Assembly (NCBI GenBank): GCA_002451065.1
Contig: DKBC01000177.1
Coordinates: 1-14,005, forward strand
From: Betaproteobacteria bacterium UBA6910
GTDB taxonomy: Bacteria > Pseudomonadota > Gammaproteobacteria > Burkholderiales > UBA6910
Direction: 5' to 3'
Length of the DNA: 14,005 bases
How positions within the stretch are numbered: the first letter of the stretch is position 1; the number at the start of each line of letters is the position of its first letter. Shown piece by piece: positions 1-5,869 of the stretch. The notes below the pieces were generated by a model that was given only the letters and a program-made list of their open reading frames with translations, did not search any database and was not told the origin of the DNA. The position numbers and the translations under genes are program-made.

Positions 1-370
1 GGTAGGCTTCATCGCGCTGGCGGGGGTAGCGGCGGAAACCGGGGTCGTCATGTTGATCTATCTGGACCAGGCCTGGGAACGCATCAGGGCCCAACGCGCC
101 GGCGAGGGACGAAGCGCATCGGTTCAGGACCTCTACGCAGCAGTAATGGAAGGCGCGGTGGAGCGGGTGCGGCCCAAGATGATGACGGTGGTGGCCATCA
201 TGGCCGGCCTCCTGCCCATCATGTGGAGCACGGGCGCCGGCTCGGAAGTCATGCGGCGCATCGCCACCCCCATGGTGGGAGGCATGATCTCGTCCACCCT
301 GCTGACCCTGGTCGTGATTCCCGCCATTTACGCCCTGGTTAAGCAGGCTTCGCTGCCGCGCGTTACTTGA
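1..370 (+). CDS. cusA: Heavy-metal efflux RND pump, inner-membrane subunit CusA/CzcA type (3' end only)
   Basis: This is the last ~122 codons of an RND transporter that starts outside the window; the reading frame enters at base 2. The family uses the proton gradient to export Cu(I)/Ag(I) or divalent metals across the envelope with a periplasmic adaptor and an outer-membrane channel. The visible part matches the final transmembrane block of Cus[18 protein letters not shown] at the left edge, then a loop, then [17 protein letters not shown], the [11 protein letters not shown] motif and a last hydrophobic helix before TGA at 368-370. RPKxMT and [13 protein letters not shown] motifs are typical of the heavy-metal (HME) branch, and the sequence looks closer to CusA than to CzcA. 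The substrate cannot be proven from this end. About 107 bases without a gene follow; they hold a short GCCGCA-CCA-TGCGGC inverted repeat (420-434) with no T-run. Confidence 0.88.
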   Translation, partial: VGFIALAGVAAETGVVMLIYLDQAWERIRAQRAGEGRSASVQDLYAAVMEGAVERVRPKMMTVVAIMAGLLPIMWSTGAGSEVMRRIATPMVGGMISSTLLTLVVIPAIYALVKQASLPRVT

Positions 371-477
371 GGCGTCGATTTCGGCCAAGCCGGTTTCGTG
401 CTATTTTCGGACTGGCCACGCCGCACCATGCGGCCGGCTCCATCTATGTACCATCTCTTCCATCAGGAGTTCGAACC

Positions 478-864
478 ATGAGCGAGTACAGCTTCGGCAA
501 GGATGTCAGCATCGGTTTTGACGCTGCCATCGAGCGCGTCACCCAGGAACTGCAAAAGGAGGGCTTCGGCGTGCTCACCGAAATCGACGTGTCGGCCACC
601 ATGAAGAAGAAGCTCAACGTGGATTTCAGCCCCTACCGGATCCTGGGAGCGTGCAACCCGAACCTCGCGCACCAGGCGATCAGCGCCGAGCCGGAGATCG
701 GCGCGCTTCTCCCCTGCAACGTGGTGGTGCGCCAGGTGGAGAACAAGGTGCGGGTCGAGATCATGGATCCGATTTCGGTCCTCAAGCTAGTGCGCAACCC
801 GGCGGTGGAAAAGCTGGCGGGCGAGGTCCGGCAACGCCTGGAGCGGGTACTGGCGGCGCTTTGA
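478..864 (+). CDS. DUF302 domain protein
   Basis: A 128-residue soluble protein that is essentially one DUF302 domain. The diagnostic stretch is clear: a GACNP motif with Cys59, then AEPEIGALLPCNVVV with Cys80, then a charged C-terminal helix. No signal peptide or membrane segment is seen. The biochemical role of DUF302 is not established; it occurs alone or fused to other domains in many bacteria, including sulfur and metal users. I chose the ATG at 478 because AGGAG (465-469) sits 8 bases upstream. The frame is open further upstream to 367, but that stretch reads as unconserved and would overlap the pump's stop. The gene lies 107 bases after the RND gene and 95 bases before the cyclopropane synthase. 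Two conserved cysteines could bind metal or form a disulfide, which is inference only. Confidence 0.85.
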   Translation: MSEYSFGKDVSIGFDAAIERVTQELQKEGFGVLTEIDVSATMKKKLNVDFSPYRILGACNPNLAHQAISAEPEIGALLPCNVVVRQVENKVRVEIMDPISVLKLVRNPAVEKLAGEVRQRLERVLAAL

Positions 865-959
865 CTTCCGTTGCGCCGGAGGCTGGCCGGCGTGCTAGAC
901 TTCCCCTGAATAACAATTCCACGCCGTGTCCGGTGGCGTGGGCAATCAGGGGGCATAAT

Positions 960-2327
960 ATGCTGCTCGAGTCCCGGATACAGCGCCTGGTGGAAGACGT
1001 CGGCAGACACATGAATCTGCGCCTTCGCGTGCGCCTTTGGAACGGCCGCACGTTCGACCTGTCGCCCGATCCCCGAGTCACCATCACCCTGCCCAAGGCA
1101 TCTGCCGCGCGTTATTTCCTGACGCCGAATTTCAATACTCTCGGTGAGGCCGTGGTGGAGGGGCACCTGGAAGTGGAGGGGCCGGTGAGCGAGATCATCA
1201 GCGTGGGCGAAGCCCTGGCGCGCTATCGTCCGAAGAAGCCGGTGCCCAAGTTCTGGCGGCCCCGGGTGCACACCAAGAAGCTGGACGAGGCGGCAATCTC
1301 CTATCACTACGACGTATCCAACGACTTTTATGCGTTGTGGCTGGACCGGGACATGGTTTACTCCTGCGCCTATTACAAGACCGGCAAAGAAGACATTCAT
1401 CGGGCCCAGGATCAGAAGCTCGACCACATTTGCCGCAAACTCCGACTCCAGCCCGGCGAGAAGTTCCTCGATATCGGATGCGGCTGGGGCGCGCTGATCC
1501 GGTGGGCGGCGAAACACTACGGAGTAGATGCCACGGGAATCACCCTGTCGCGCAATCAGTACGACCTCGCACTGGAACGCATCAAGGCCGACGGCCTCGA
1601 GAGCCGCTGTCGGATCATGCTTGAGCACTATCGCGATCGCCCCGGCGAGGGTATCTATGACAAGATCGCCAGCGTCGGCATGTTCGAGCATGTGGGCCTC
1701 AAGAATCTGCCGGCCTATTTCGGCGTGATCCATCGCCTGCTGAAGCCGGGCGGGCTGGTGATGAACCACGGCATCACCGCAGTGGACGTGGACAACGCCT
1801 GGGTCGGCCTCGGGGTCGGCGAGTTCATCGAAAAATACGTCTTCCCCCACGGGGAGCTTCCGCACCTGTCCCTGGCGGTGCGGGAAATGTCGGCCCAGGG
1901 TCTTGAGGTCGCCGACGTGGAGTGCCTGCGCGAGCACTATGCGCTCACCCTCCGCCATTGGGCCCGGCGCCTGGAGCAGAACAGCGCGGTGGCGAAGAGC
2001 CTGGTCGGTGACCGGCGTTACCGGATCTGGCTGTACTATCTGGCCGGGTGCGCCCACGGTTTCCAGCACAACTGGGTCACCGTATACCAGGTCCTGTGCG
2101 GCAAGCCCCTGGGAACCGGCAAGAGTCCCCTGCCCTGGACCCGGGACTACATGTACCCGCGGGATGCCGACGCGGTGGCCGAGCCGGTGACCGCCGCCAC
2201 CCCCGCAGGCTGGGTCTCTACCCTCATCCAAACACCAGCCATTCGGGGCGCAGGATCAGCAGCGCTCCGATCGTCACCATCGTCACCCCGCCCAGGAGGT
2301 GTGACCAGCGGGCGTACTTCCCGGTGA
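960..2327 (+). CDS. cfa: Cyclopropane-fatty-acyl-phospholipid synthase family methyltransferase
   Basis: A 455-residue SAM-dependent enzyme that would add a methylene bridge across unsaturated acyl chains of membrane phospholipids. The N-terminal ~105 residues form the lipid-binding domain. The methyltransferase fold follows, with the SAM motif LDIGCGWG (170-177). Residues matching the Cfa active site are visible: Cys136 in YSCAYY, Glu243 in MFEHVG, His270 in MNHGIT and Tyr327 in REHYALTLRHW. The ATG at 960 follows AGGGGG (948-953) by six bases. The family normally ends just after the LPWTRDYMYP segment (392-400). Here the frame runs ~55 codons further, as an Ala/Pro/Ser/Arg-rich tail that overlaps the convergent redox gene by 104 bases. 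Some homologues are fatty-acid methyltransferases of uncertain product, so the exact modification is not certain. Confidence 0.9.
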   Translation: MLLESRIQRLVEDVGRHMNLRLRVRLWNGRTFDLSPDPRVTITLPKASAARYFLTPNFNTLGEAVVEGHLEVEGPVSEIISVGEALARYRPKKPVPKFWRPRVHTKKLDEAAISYHYDVSNDFYALWLDRDMVYSCAYYKTGKEDIHRAQDQKLDHICRKLRLQPGEKFLDIGCGWGALIRWAAKHYGVDATGITLSRNQYDLALERIKADGLESRCRIMLEHYRDRPGEGIYDKIASVGMFEHVGLKNLPAYFGVIHRLLKPGGLVMNHGITAVDVDNAWVGLGVGEFIEKYVFPHGELPHLSLAVREMSAQGLEVADVECLREHYALTLRHWARRLEQNSAVAKSLVGDRRYRIWLYYLAGCAHGFQHNWVTVYQVLCGKPLGTGKSPLPWTRDYMYPRDADAVAEPVTAATPAGWVSTLIQTPAIRGAGSAALRSSPSSPRPGGVTSGRTSR

Positions 2328-3276
2328 GGCCCGTCATGTGTAAGGTGACCATGGACGCGAAGAAGATCACCCGGTCGTCCAGCATGAACACCAGGACGTA
2401 GAGCAGCAGACAACCGTAATACTGCCAGCGCGGCATGGACGTCAGCGCCAGCACCTGGGTGTAGACGGCGGGGATCCCGGCCGAGCAGACGAGTTCGATG
2501 AGATTGACCGCGAAGGCAAGAAGCAGGATCCCGCCCATGGCCATGAGCAGCTGACGGTCCTGAGCCAGGGCGCGCATCCGCTCCATGACCCGGCGGCGCG
2601 GCTCCGCCGCCGTCACTTCACGTGCCCCTTCGGGATTGACGAAAAATTGCCGCAGGTAGTAGGCGCCGCCCGCGAAGGCCAGCAGGCCGATGGCCGCCCG
2701 GATCCACAGCACCAGGCCCAAAAACAGCAGCAAGTTGAGCCAGGCCGCCATGAACAGGAAATACACCATAGCGGATCCGGCGATGAACACACTGCCCAGC
2801 AGCCACATGCGCCGCTTGTCCTTCATGCCAAGCAGCAGGCCCATGAGAAAGATCAGGGTCCACATGGCGCAGGGGTTGAAGCCATCAATGGCTCCCAACA
2901 CCAGGGTTAGCGCCGGAAGCGAGAGGTCGCGCATCTCGACTTCCCCCAAGAAAGGAATGCTGAACGCCTGGGGAAGGGCGCCCTGCAACTGCGGGGTGTT
3001 CTGAAGCGGGTCCGGAGAGTCCGAATCCACCCCCAGGGACGCCACCATATCCTTGCAGGGCTCGGACAGGCAGTTCAGGGCTTCGGCCCGGATCTCCCGG
3101 CCGGTGCTACCCGCATCGCCGTAACCCACCCAGGCCCGGCCACCGACCACGGTGAGGGGCACCGCGGGTTGATCGATGCGGAAATGGCGGACGACACCAG
3201 CGAACAATCGGCGATTTGAGCTGTCGCCACCGATTTCCAGGTAATGGACCTGCAGCCGCGGATTCAGTGCCTCCAC
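2224..3276 (-). CDS. Thioredoxin-like plus CcdA/DsbD-type membrane protein (open part downstream of a nonsense codon)
   Basis: This is the intact reading frame after the TAA at 3334-3336; its first available start is GTG at 3276. Residues 1-~105 are the rest of a periplasmic thioredoxin-like domain (VPLTVVGGRAWVGYG, plus a Cys69/Cys74 pair). Residues ~118-345 form about six membrane helices. Two cysteines, Cys136 in DGFNPCAMWT (first helix) and Cys264 in ELVCSAGIP (fourth helix), occupy the places of the redox pair in CcdA and the DsbD beta domain. This family probably moves electrons from the cytoplasm to a periplasmic thioredoxin partner. Translation from GTG 3276 would lack the signal peptide and the CPHC active site, so the product as read may not be functional. 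It is last in a minus-strand unit after hemN and the TauE/SafE gene, and its end overlaps the cfa tail. Confidence 0.75.
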   Translation of the reverse strand: MEALNPRLQVHYLEIGGDSSNRRLFAGVVRHFRIDQPAVPLTVVGGRAWVGYGDAGSTGREIRAEALNCLSEPCKDMVASLGVDSDSPDPLQNTPQLQGALPQAFSIPFLGEVEMRDLSLPALTLVLGAIDGFNPCAMWTLIFLMGLLLGMKDKRRMWLLGSVFIAGSAMVYFLFMAAWLNLLLFLGLVLWIRAAIGLLAFAGGAYYLRQFFVNPEGAREVTAAEPRRRVMERMRALAQDRQLLMAMGGILLLAFAVNLIELVCSAGIPAVYTQVLALTSMPRWQYYGCLLLYVLVFMLDDRVIFFASMVTLHMTGLTGKYARWSHLLGGVTMVTIGALLILRPEWLVFG

Positions 3277-3435
3277 GGAGCGAAGAAACGCAATCTCCCG
3301 CTCGCAATGGGGGCAGCCCTCGCGCCAGAAAAGTTAGATATCCGCGCCTGCGCCGTTTCCCGCCGGGCCCTGGCTCCAAGCCGGCGGCATGGCGACGGCC
3401 ACAAGGAAAAGGATCTGAAGGAGACCGCGCCACAC
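3277..3435 (-). pseudogene. 5' part of the thioredoxin/CcdA-like gene: signal peptide, in-frame TAA, then CPHC motif
   Basis: Reading the same frame upstream of 3276 gives the missing N-terminus. GTG at 3435 is the first start codon after the TauE/SafE stop. It is followed by a signal-peptide-like stretch (one Arg, then LLQILFLVAVAMPPAWS), GAGADI, then TAA (3336-3334), then LFWREGCPHCEREIAFLRS running straight into the downstream frame. The thioredoxin active site CxxC (CPHC) therefore lies 3' of the stop but 5' of any usable restart. A single base change (for example TAC, CAA or GAA to TAA) would restore a ~403-residue protein. This is either a recent nonsense mutation or a base-call error; no frameshift is needed. 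UAA has no known readthrough role in such genes. Confidence 0.7.
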
Positions 3436-3485
3436 CCTGATTTCAGGATAGCCCCAGCAGGACGCTCCGGCTCCGCTACCAGGGC

Positions 3486-4187
3486 TCAGGGTATCGCGCA
3501 AAAATCCGCCGGGCCGAAAGGATGTGTCGCAATGCGCCAAAGTCCGAGGAGTCCGAAACCCAGCACGGCGAGTCCGGCAGCCAGCCGGATGCTCCGCCGC
3601 TGGAGCAATGGTTGAAGCCAGCCCGCCGCCAAACCCATGCCCAGGAGGTTCGGCAGCGTTCCCGCTCCGAAAGCCAGCATGATGGAGGCGCCTCCCCCAG
3701 CGCTGCCCGCGAACAGGGCCAGGGTCAGCATGCTGTAGACGAGCCCACAGGGAAGCCAACCCCAGAGCATACCGCTGGCCAGGGCCTTGGCCCCCGAATC
3801 CACCGGTACCAGCCGCCGGGTCAGGGGTTGGACCCGTTTCCAGAGAAAGGCGCCCCCGCGTTCCAGCACCGCCACGCCCCGCCAGATGCCGGCGAGGTAA
3901 AGCCCGGCCAGGATCAGCATCAGGTTGGCGAGAAAGTAAAGAGTCTCCCGCACCGGGAAACTGCCCTGCACCAGGAGGCTGCCGGCTCCAAGCATGCCGG
4001 CCGCCGCGCCCGCCAACCCGTAGCTCAGCACGCGGCCGAGATTGTAGGCGAGCTGGAGGGGGAAACCCGCGCCGCGTCCCGGAAGCTGCAACGAGAGCGC
4101 AGCCACGATGCCGCCGCACATGCCGGCGCAGTGCACCCCCCCCAGCAGCCCGACGAGGAACGCGGAAGCGAGGGCGCCTTCCGTCAT
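3486..4187 (-). CDS. Sulfite exporter TauE/SafE family (DsbD_2-like) membrane protein
   Basis: A 233-residue integral membrane protein with about six helices. It starts with the family signature GLLGGVHCAGMCGGI (residues 13-27, Cys20 and Cys24), and the second half carries the matching SGMLWGWLPCGLVYSML segment with a further conserved Cys. This points to the DsbD_2-type branch usually labelled sulfite exporter TauE/SafE. Despite the label, members found next to cbb3 oxidase and hemN genes are more likely concerned with copper or envelope redox maturation than with sulfite. It starts at ATG 4187, 59 bases after hemN, and ends 50 bases before the thioredoxin/CcdA-like gene, so the three probably share a transcript. 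The order TauE/SafE-hemN-fnr is also known beside cco genes in Pseudomonas. No strong ribosome binding site is seen. The substrate is unknown. Confidence 0.85.
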   Translation of the reverse strand: MTEGALASAFLVGLLGGVHCAGMCGGIVAALSLQLPGRGAGFPLQLAYNLGRVLSYGLAGAAAGMLGAGSLLVQGSFPVRETLYFLANLMLILAGLYLAGIWRGVAVLERGGAFLWKRVQPLTRRLVPVDSGAKALASGMLWGWLPCGLVYSMLTLALFAGSAGGGASIMLAFGAGTLPNLLGMGLAAGWLQPLLQRRSIRLAAGLAVLGFGLLGLWRIATHPFGPADFCAIP

Positions 4188-4225
4188 GGACGGTCCGGTG
4201 GGGAAATCAGATCAAGGCGAGCGCC

Positions 4226-4245
4226 GCCGCGACCGGAGTCGCGGC
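4226..4245 (-). terminator. Perfect 8-bp hairpin with C(UCCG)G tetraloop after hemN
   Basis: One base after the hemN stop codon the minus strand reads GCCGCGAC-TCCG-GTCGCGGC. This is a perfect 8-bp GC-rich stem closed by a C(UNCG)G tetraloop, one of the most stable RNA loops. No U-run follows, so it is not a canonical intrinsic terminator. It could cause partial attenuation or protect the hemN 3' end, setting hemN apart from the two downstream genes. Confidence 0.4.
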
Positions 4246-4246
4246 A

Positions 4247-5683
4247 TCAGATGACTTTGGAGTACCGGGTACGCTCCCGGTCCGCGCGCAGGAACCTGTC
4301 GAACACCATGCAGATATTGCGAATCAGCAGCCGGCCCTTGGGCGTAACGGTCAGCCACTGTTCGTCGACCTTGACCAGGCCGTATTTCTCATAGTCCCTG
4401 AGTTCTTGCAGCTCTTGGGCGAAATACTTGTTGAAATCGATCAGGTGGGCGATCTCGATGGACTCGAACGAGAGCTCGAAATGGCACACCAGGGCCTGGA
4501 TCACCGCCCGCCGCAGCAAGTCGTCCGCCGTGCACTCCAGCCCGCGCATGATGGGAAGCGTGTTCCGGTCGAGGGCGTCATAGTATTCGTCAAGGGTGCG
4601 GAAATTCTGGCTGTAGGTGGGCCCGATCTTGCCGATGGAAGACACGCCGAAAGCCACCAAGTCGCACTCCGCATGAGTGGAGTAGCCCTGGAAATTCCGG
4701 TGCAGCCGGCCTTGCCGCTGGGCCACGGCCAGCTCGTCGTCGGGCTTGGCAAAATGGTCCATGCCGATGTAAACGTAGCCCGCCCCCGTCAGCTTGCGGA
4801 TGGCGAGGCGCAGGATCTCGAGCTTGGTCTCCGGCGCCGGAAGCTCCTCGGCGTTGATGCGCCGCTGGGGCTTGAACAGGTTGGGCAGATGGGCATAGTT
4901 GTAAATCGATATTCGGTCCGGGTCGGCGCCGAGCACCCGCTCCAGGGTGCGGTTGAAGCCCATCAGGGTCTGCTTGGGCAGGCCGTAGATCAGGTCCACG
5001 CTCACCGACTTGAAGCCGTTGGCGCGGGCGGCGCGAATCACGCGCAGCGTCTCTTCCTCGCTCTGGATGCGGTTCACCGCGCGCTGCACCGCTTCGTCGA
5101 AATCCTGCACGCCGAGGCTCATGCGGTTGAAACCAATGCGCGCCAGCAGCGCCACCGTCTGCTCGTCCACCTTGCGCGGGTCGATTTCGATGGAGTATTC
5201 CCCGTCGTCCACCAGCCGGAAATGGTTGCGGATCTTGCTCATCAGCGCCTCGAGCTGGTCGTCGTGGAGGAAGGTGGGCGTCCCCCCGCCGAAGTGCAGC
5301 TGGGTCACCGTAAGGTCGTCGGCAAACAGCGGCGCCTGCATCTCGATTTCCTTGAACAGGTACTGCAAGTACTTTTCCGCCTTGGACCGATCCTTGGTGA
5401 CAATTTTGTTGCAGGCGCAATAGAAGCAAACGGTGTTGCAGAACGGGATGTGGACGTAGATGGACAGCGGGCGCTGGATACCGCCGATGTTGCGCTTGCG
5501 GCACCAAGCCATGTAGGCGTCGGCGTTGAACGCCTCAACGAACCGGTCGGCAGTGGGATAGGACGTGTAGCGGGGACCGCTCCGGTCGAGTTTCCGGATC
5601 AGGTCGAGATCGACCTCCACATTGCCGTAGACGTCCTTGCCAGGGGTATCCAAAGTGCTTCCTGAATAAGGGGTTTTTGCCAT
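4247..5683 (-). CDS. hemN: Oxygen-independent coproporphyrinogen III oxidase (radical SAM)
   Basis: A 478-residue cytoplasmic radical-SAM enzyme that converts coproporphyrinogen III to protoporphyrinogen IX without oxygen, a late step of haem synthesis. The cluster motif is HIPFCNTVCFYCAC, with Cys82, Cys86 and Cys89 as the 4Fe-4S ligands and Cys91 as the extra conserved cysteine. Other hallmarks are GPRYTSYPTA (36-45), LHFGGGTPTF, EIDPR, GVQDF, DLIYGLPKQT, YIGMDHFAKPDDELA and the C-terminal TPKGRLLIRNICMVFD. True HemN has these N- and C-terminal parts, whereas the HemW-like paralogues lack them. It is about 20 residues longer than E. coli HemN, all at the N-terminus. ATG 5683 is used because no later Met precedes the conserved core. 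It is divergent from fnr across a perfect Fnr box, so it is very probably induced when oxygen is low. Confidence 0.96.
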   Translation of the reverse strand: MAKTPYSGSTLDTPGKDVYGNVEVDLDLIRKLDRSGPRYTSYPTADRFVEAFNADAYMAWCRKRNIGGIQRPLSIYVHIPFCNTVCFYCACNKIVTKDRSKAEKYLQYLFKEIEMQAPLFADDLTVTQLHFGGGTPTFLHDDQLEALMSKIRNHFRLVDDGEYSIEIDPRKVDEQTVALLARIGFNRMSLGVQDFDEAVQRAVNRIQSEEETLRVIRAARANGFKSVSVDLIYGLPKQTLMGFNRTLERVLGADPDRISIYNYAHLPNLFKPQRRINAEELPAPETKLEILRLAIRKLTGAGYVYIGMDHFAKPDDELAVAQRQGRLHRNFQGYSTHAECDLVAFGVSSIGKIGPTYSQNFRTLDEYYDALDRNTLPIMRGLECTADDLLRRAVIQALVCHFELSFESIEIAHLIDFNKYFAQELQELRDYEKYGLVKVDEQWLTVTPKGRLLIRNICMVFDRFLRADRERTRYSKVI

Positions 5684-5702
5684 GTCTGGGGTGCTTGGAG
5701 CA

Positions 5703-5751
5703 AGTCTAAACTATGAGTGGCGACATCTCCACAAGGTTTGATCCAGATCAA
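5703..5751 (-). promoter_or_regulatory. Predicted Fnr-activated (class II) promoter of hemN
   Basis: On the minus strand the -10 hexamer CATAGT (5715-5710) has 4 of 6 consensus bases and predicts a start site at 5703. The Fnr box centre (between 5744 and 5745) is then at exactly -41.5, the standard distance for class II Fnr activation. No good -35 is needed in that design. The 5' leader would be only about 20 bases before ATG 5683. This is predicted from spacing, not measured. Confidence 0.6.
5738..5751. promoter_or_regulatory. Perfect Fnr/Anr box between hemN and fnr
   Basis: The sequence TTGATCCAGATCAA fits the Fnr consensus TTGAT-N4-ATCAA in all ten defined positions. It lies 55 bases upstream of hemN and about 119 bases upstream of fnr. 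The divergent fnr product keeps the Glu, Ser and Arg recognition residues that read TTGAT, so regulator and site match. It probably activates hemN and may repress fnr itself. Confidence 0.85.
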
Positions 5752-5766
5752 GATTCATGTCATATT
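5738..5766 (+). promoter_or_regulatory. fnr: Possible sigma-70 promoter of fnr overlapping the Fnr box
   Basis: On the plus strand, TTGATC (5738-5743, 4 of 6) and CATATT (5761-5766, 4 of 6) are separated by 17 bases. The -35 element is half of the Fnr box, so bound Fnr would block polymerase, suggesting negative autoregulation. The leader to ATG 5870 would be near 100 bases and contains a GC-rich inverted repeat at 5789-5804. Both hexamers are only moderate matches. Confidence 0.4.
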
Positions 5767-5869
5767 GTCGCACCCTGCGGTGCAGCGCCGGGCGGGTCCG
5801 CCCGAACCAGCCCGCGAACCTCAGTTCGAAGCTTACCGCGAACAACGCGATTTTGATCAGGAACGCTCC

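Noticed and set aside
420..434. GCCGCA-CCA-TGCGGC inverted repeat after the RND pump gene, considered as terminator
   Set aside because: The stem is six bp with a three-base loop and no T-run follows, so it is not enough to call a terminator.
871..901. Possible cfa promoter: TTGCGC and TGCTAGACT
   Set aside because: The spacer would be 19 bases and the -35 match is poor. cfa may have a promoter here, but this pair does not support it.
633..2231. A 532-codon open frame on the minus strand opposite cfa
   Set aside because: It is a shadow of a GC-rich gene. The plus strand there has all Cfa catalytic motifs, while the antisense product is low-complexity and matches no family I recognise.
3334..3336. 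Programmed readthrough or special amino acid at the TAA
   Set aside because: UAA is not used for selenocysteine, and no readthrough context is visible. Mutation or sequence error is far simpler.
3334..4119. A 261-codon minus-strand frame overlapping the TauE/SafE gene
   Set aside because: Most of it is an out-of-frame reading of the TauE/SafE gene. Only its last 33 codons (from GTG 3435) are real, as the signal peptide of the broken redox gene.
4406..5665. A 419-codon open frame on the plus strand opposite hemN
   Set aside because: The hemN radical-SAM motifs lie on the minus strand; the antisense frame is compositional noise.
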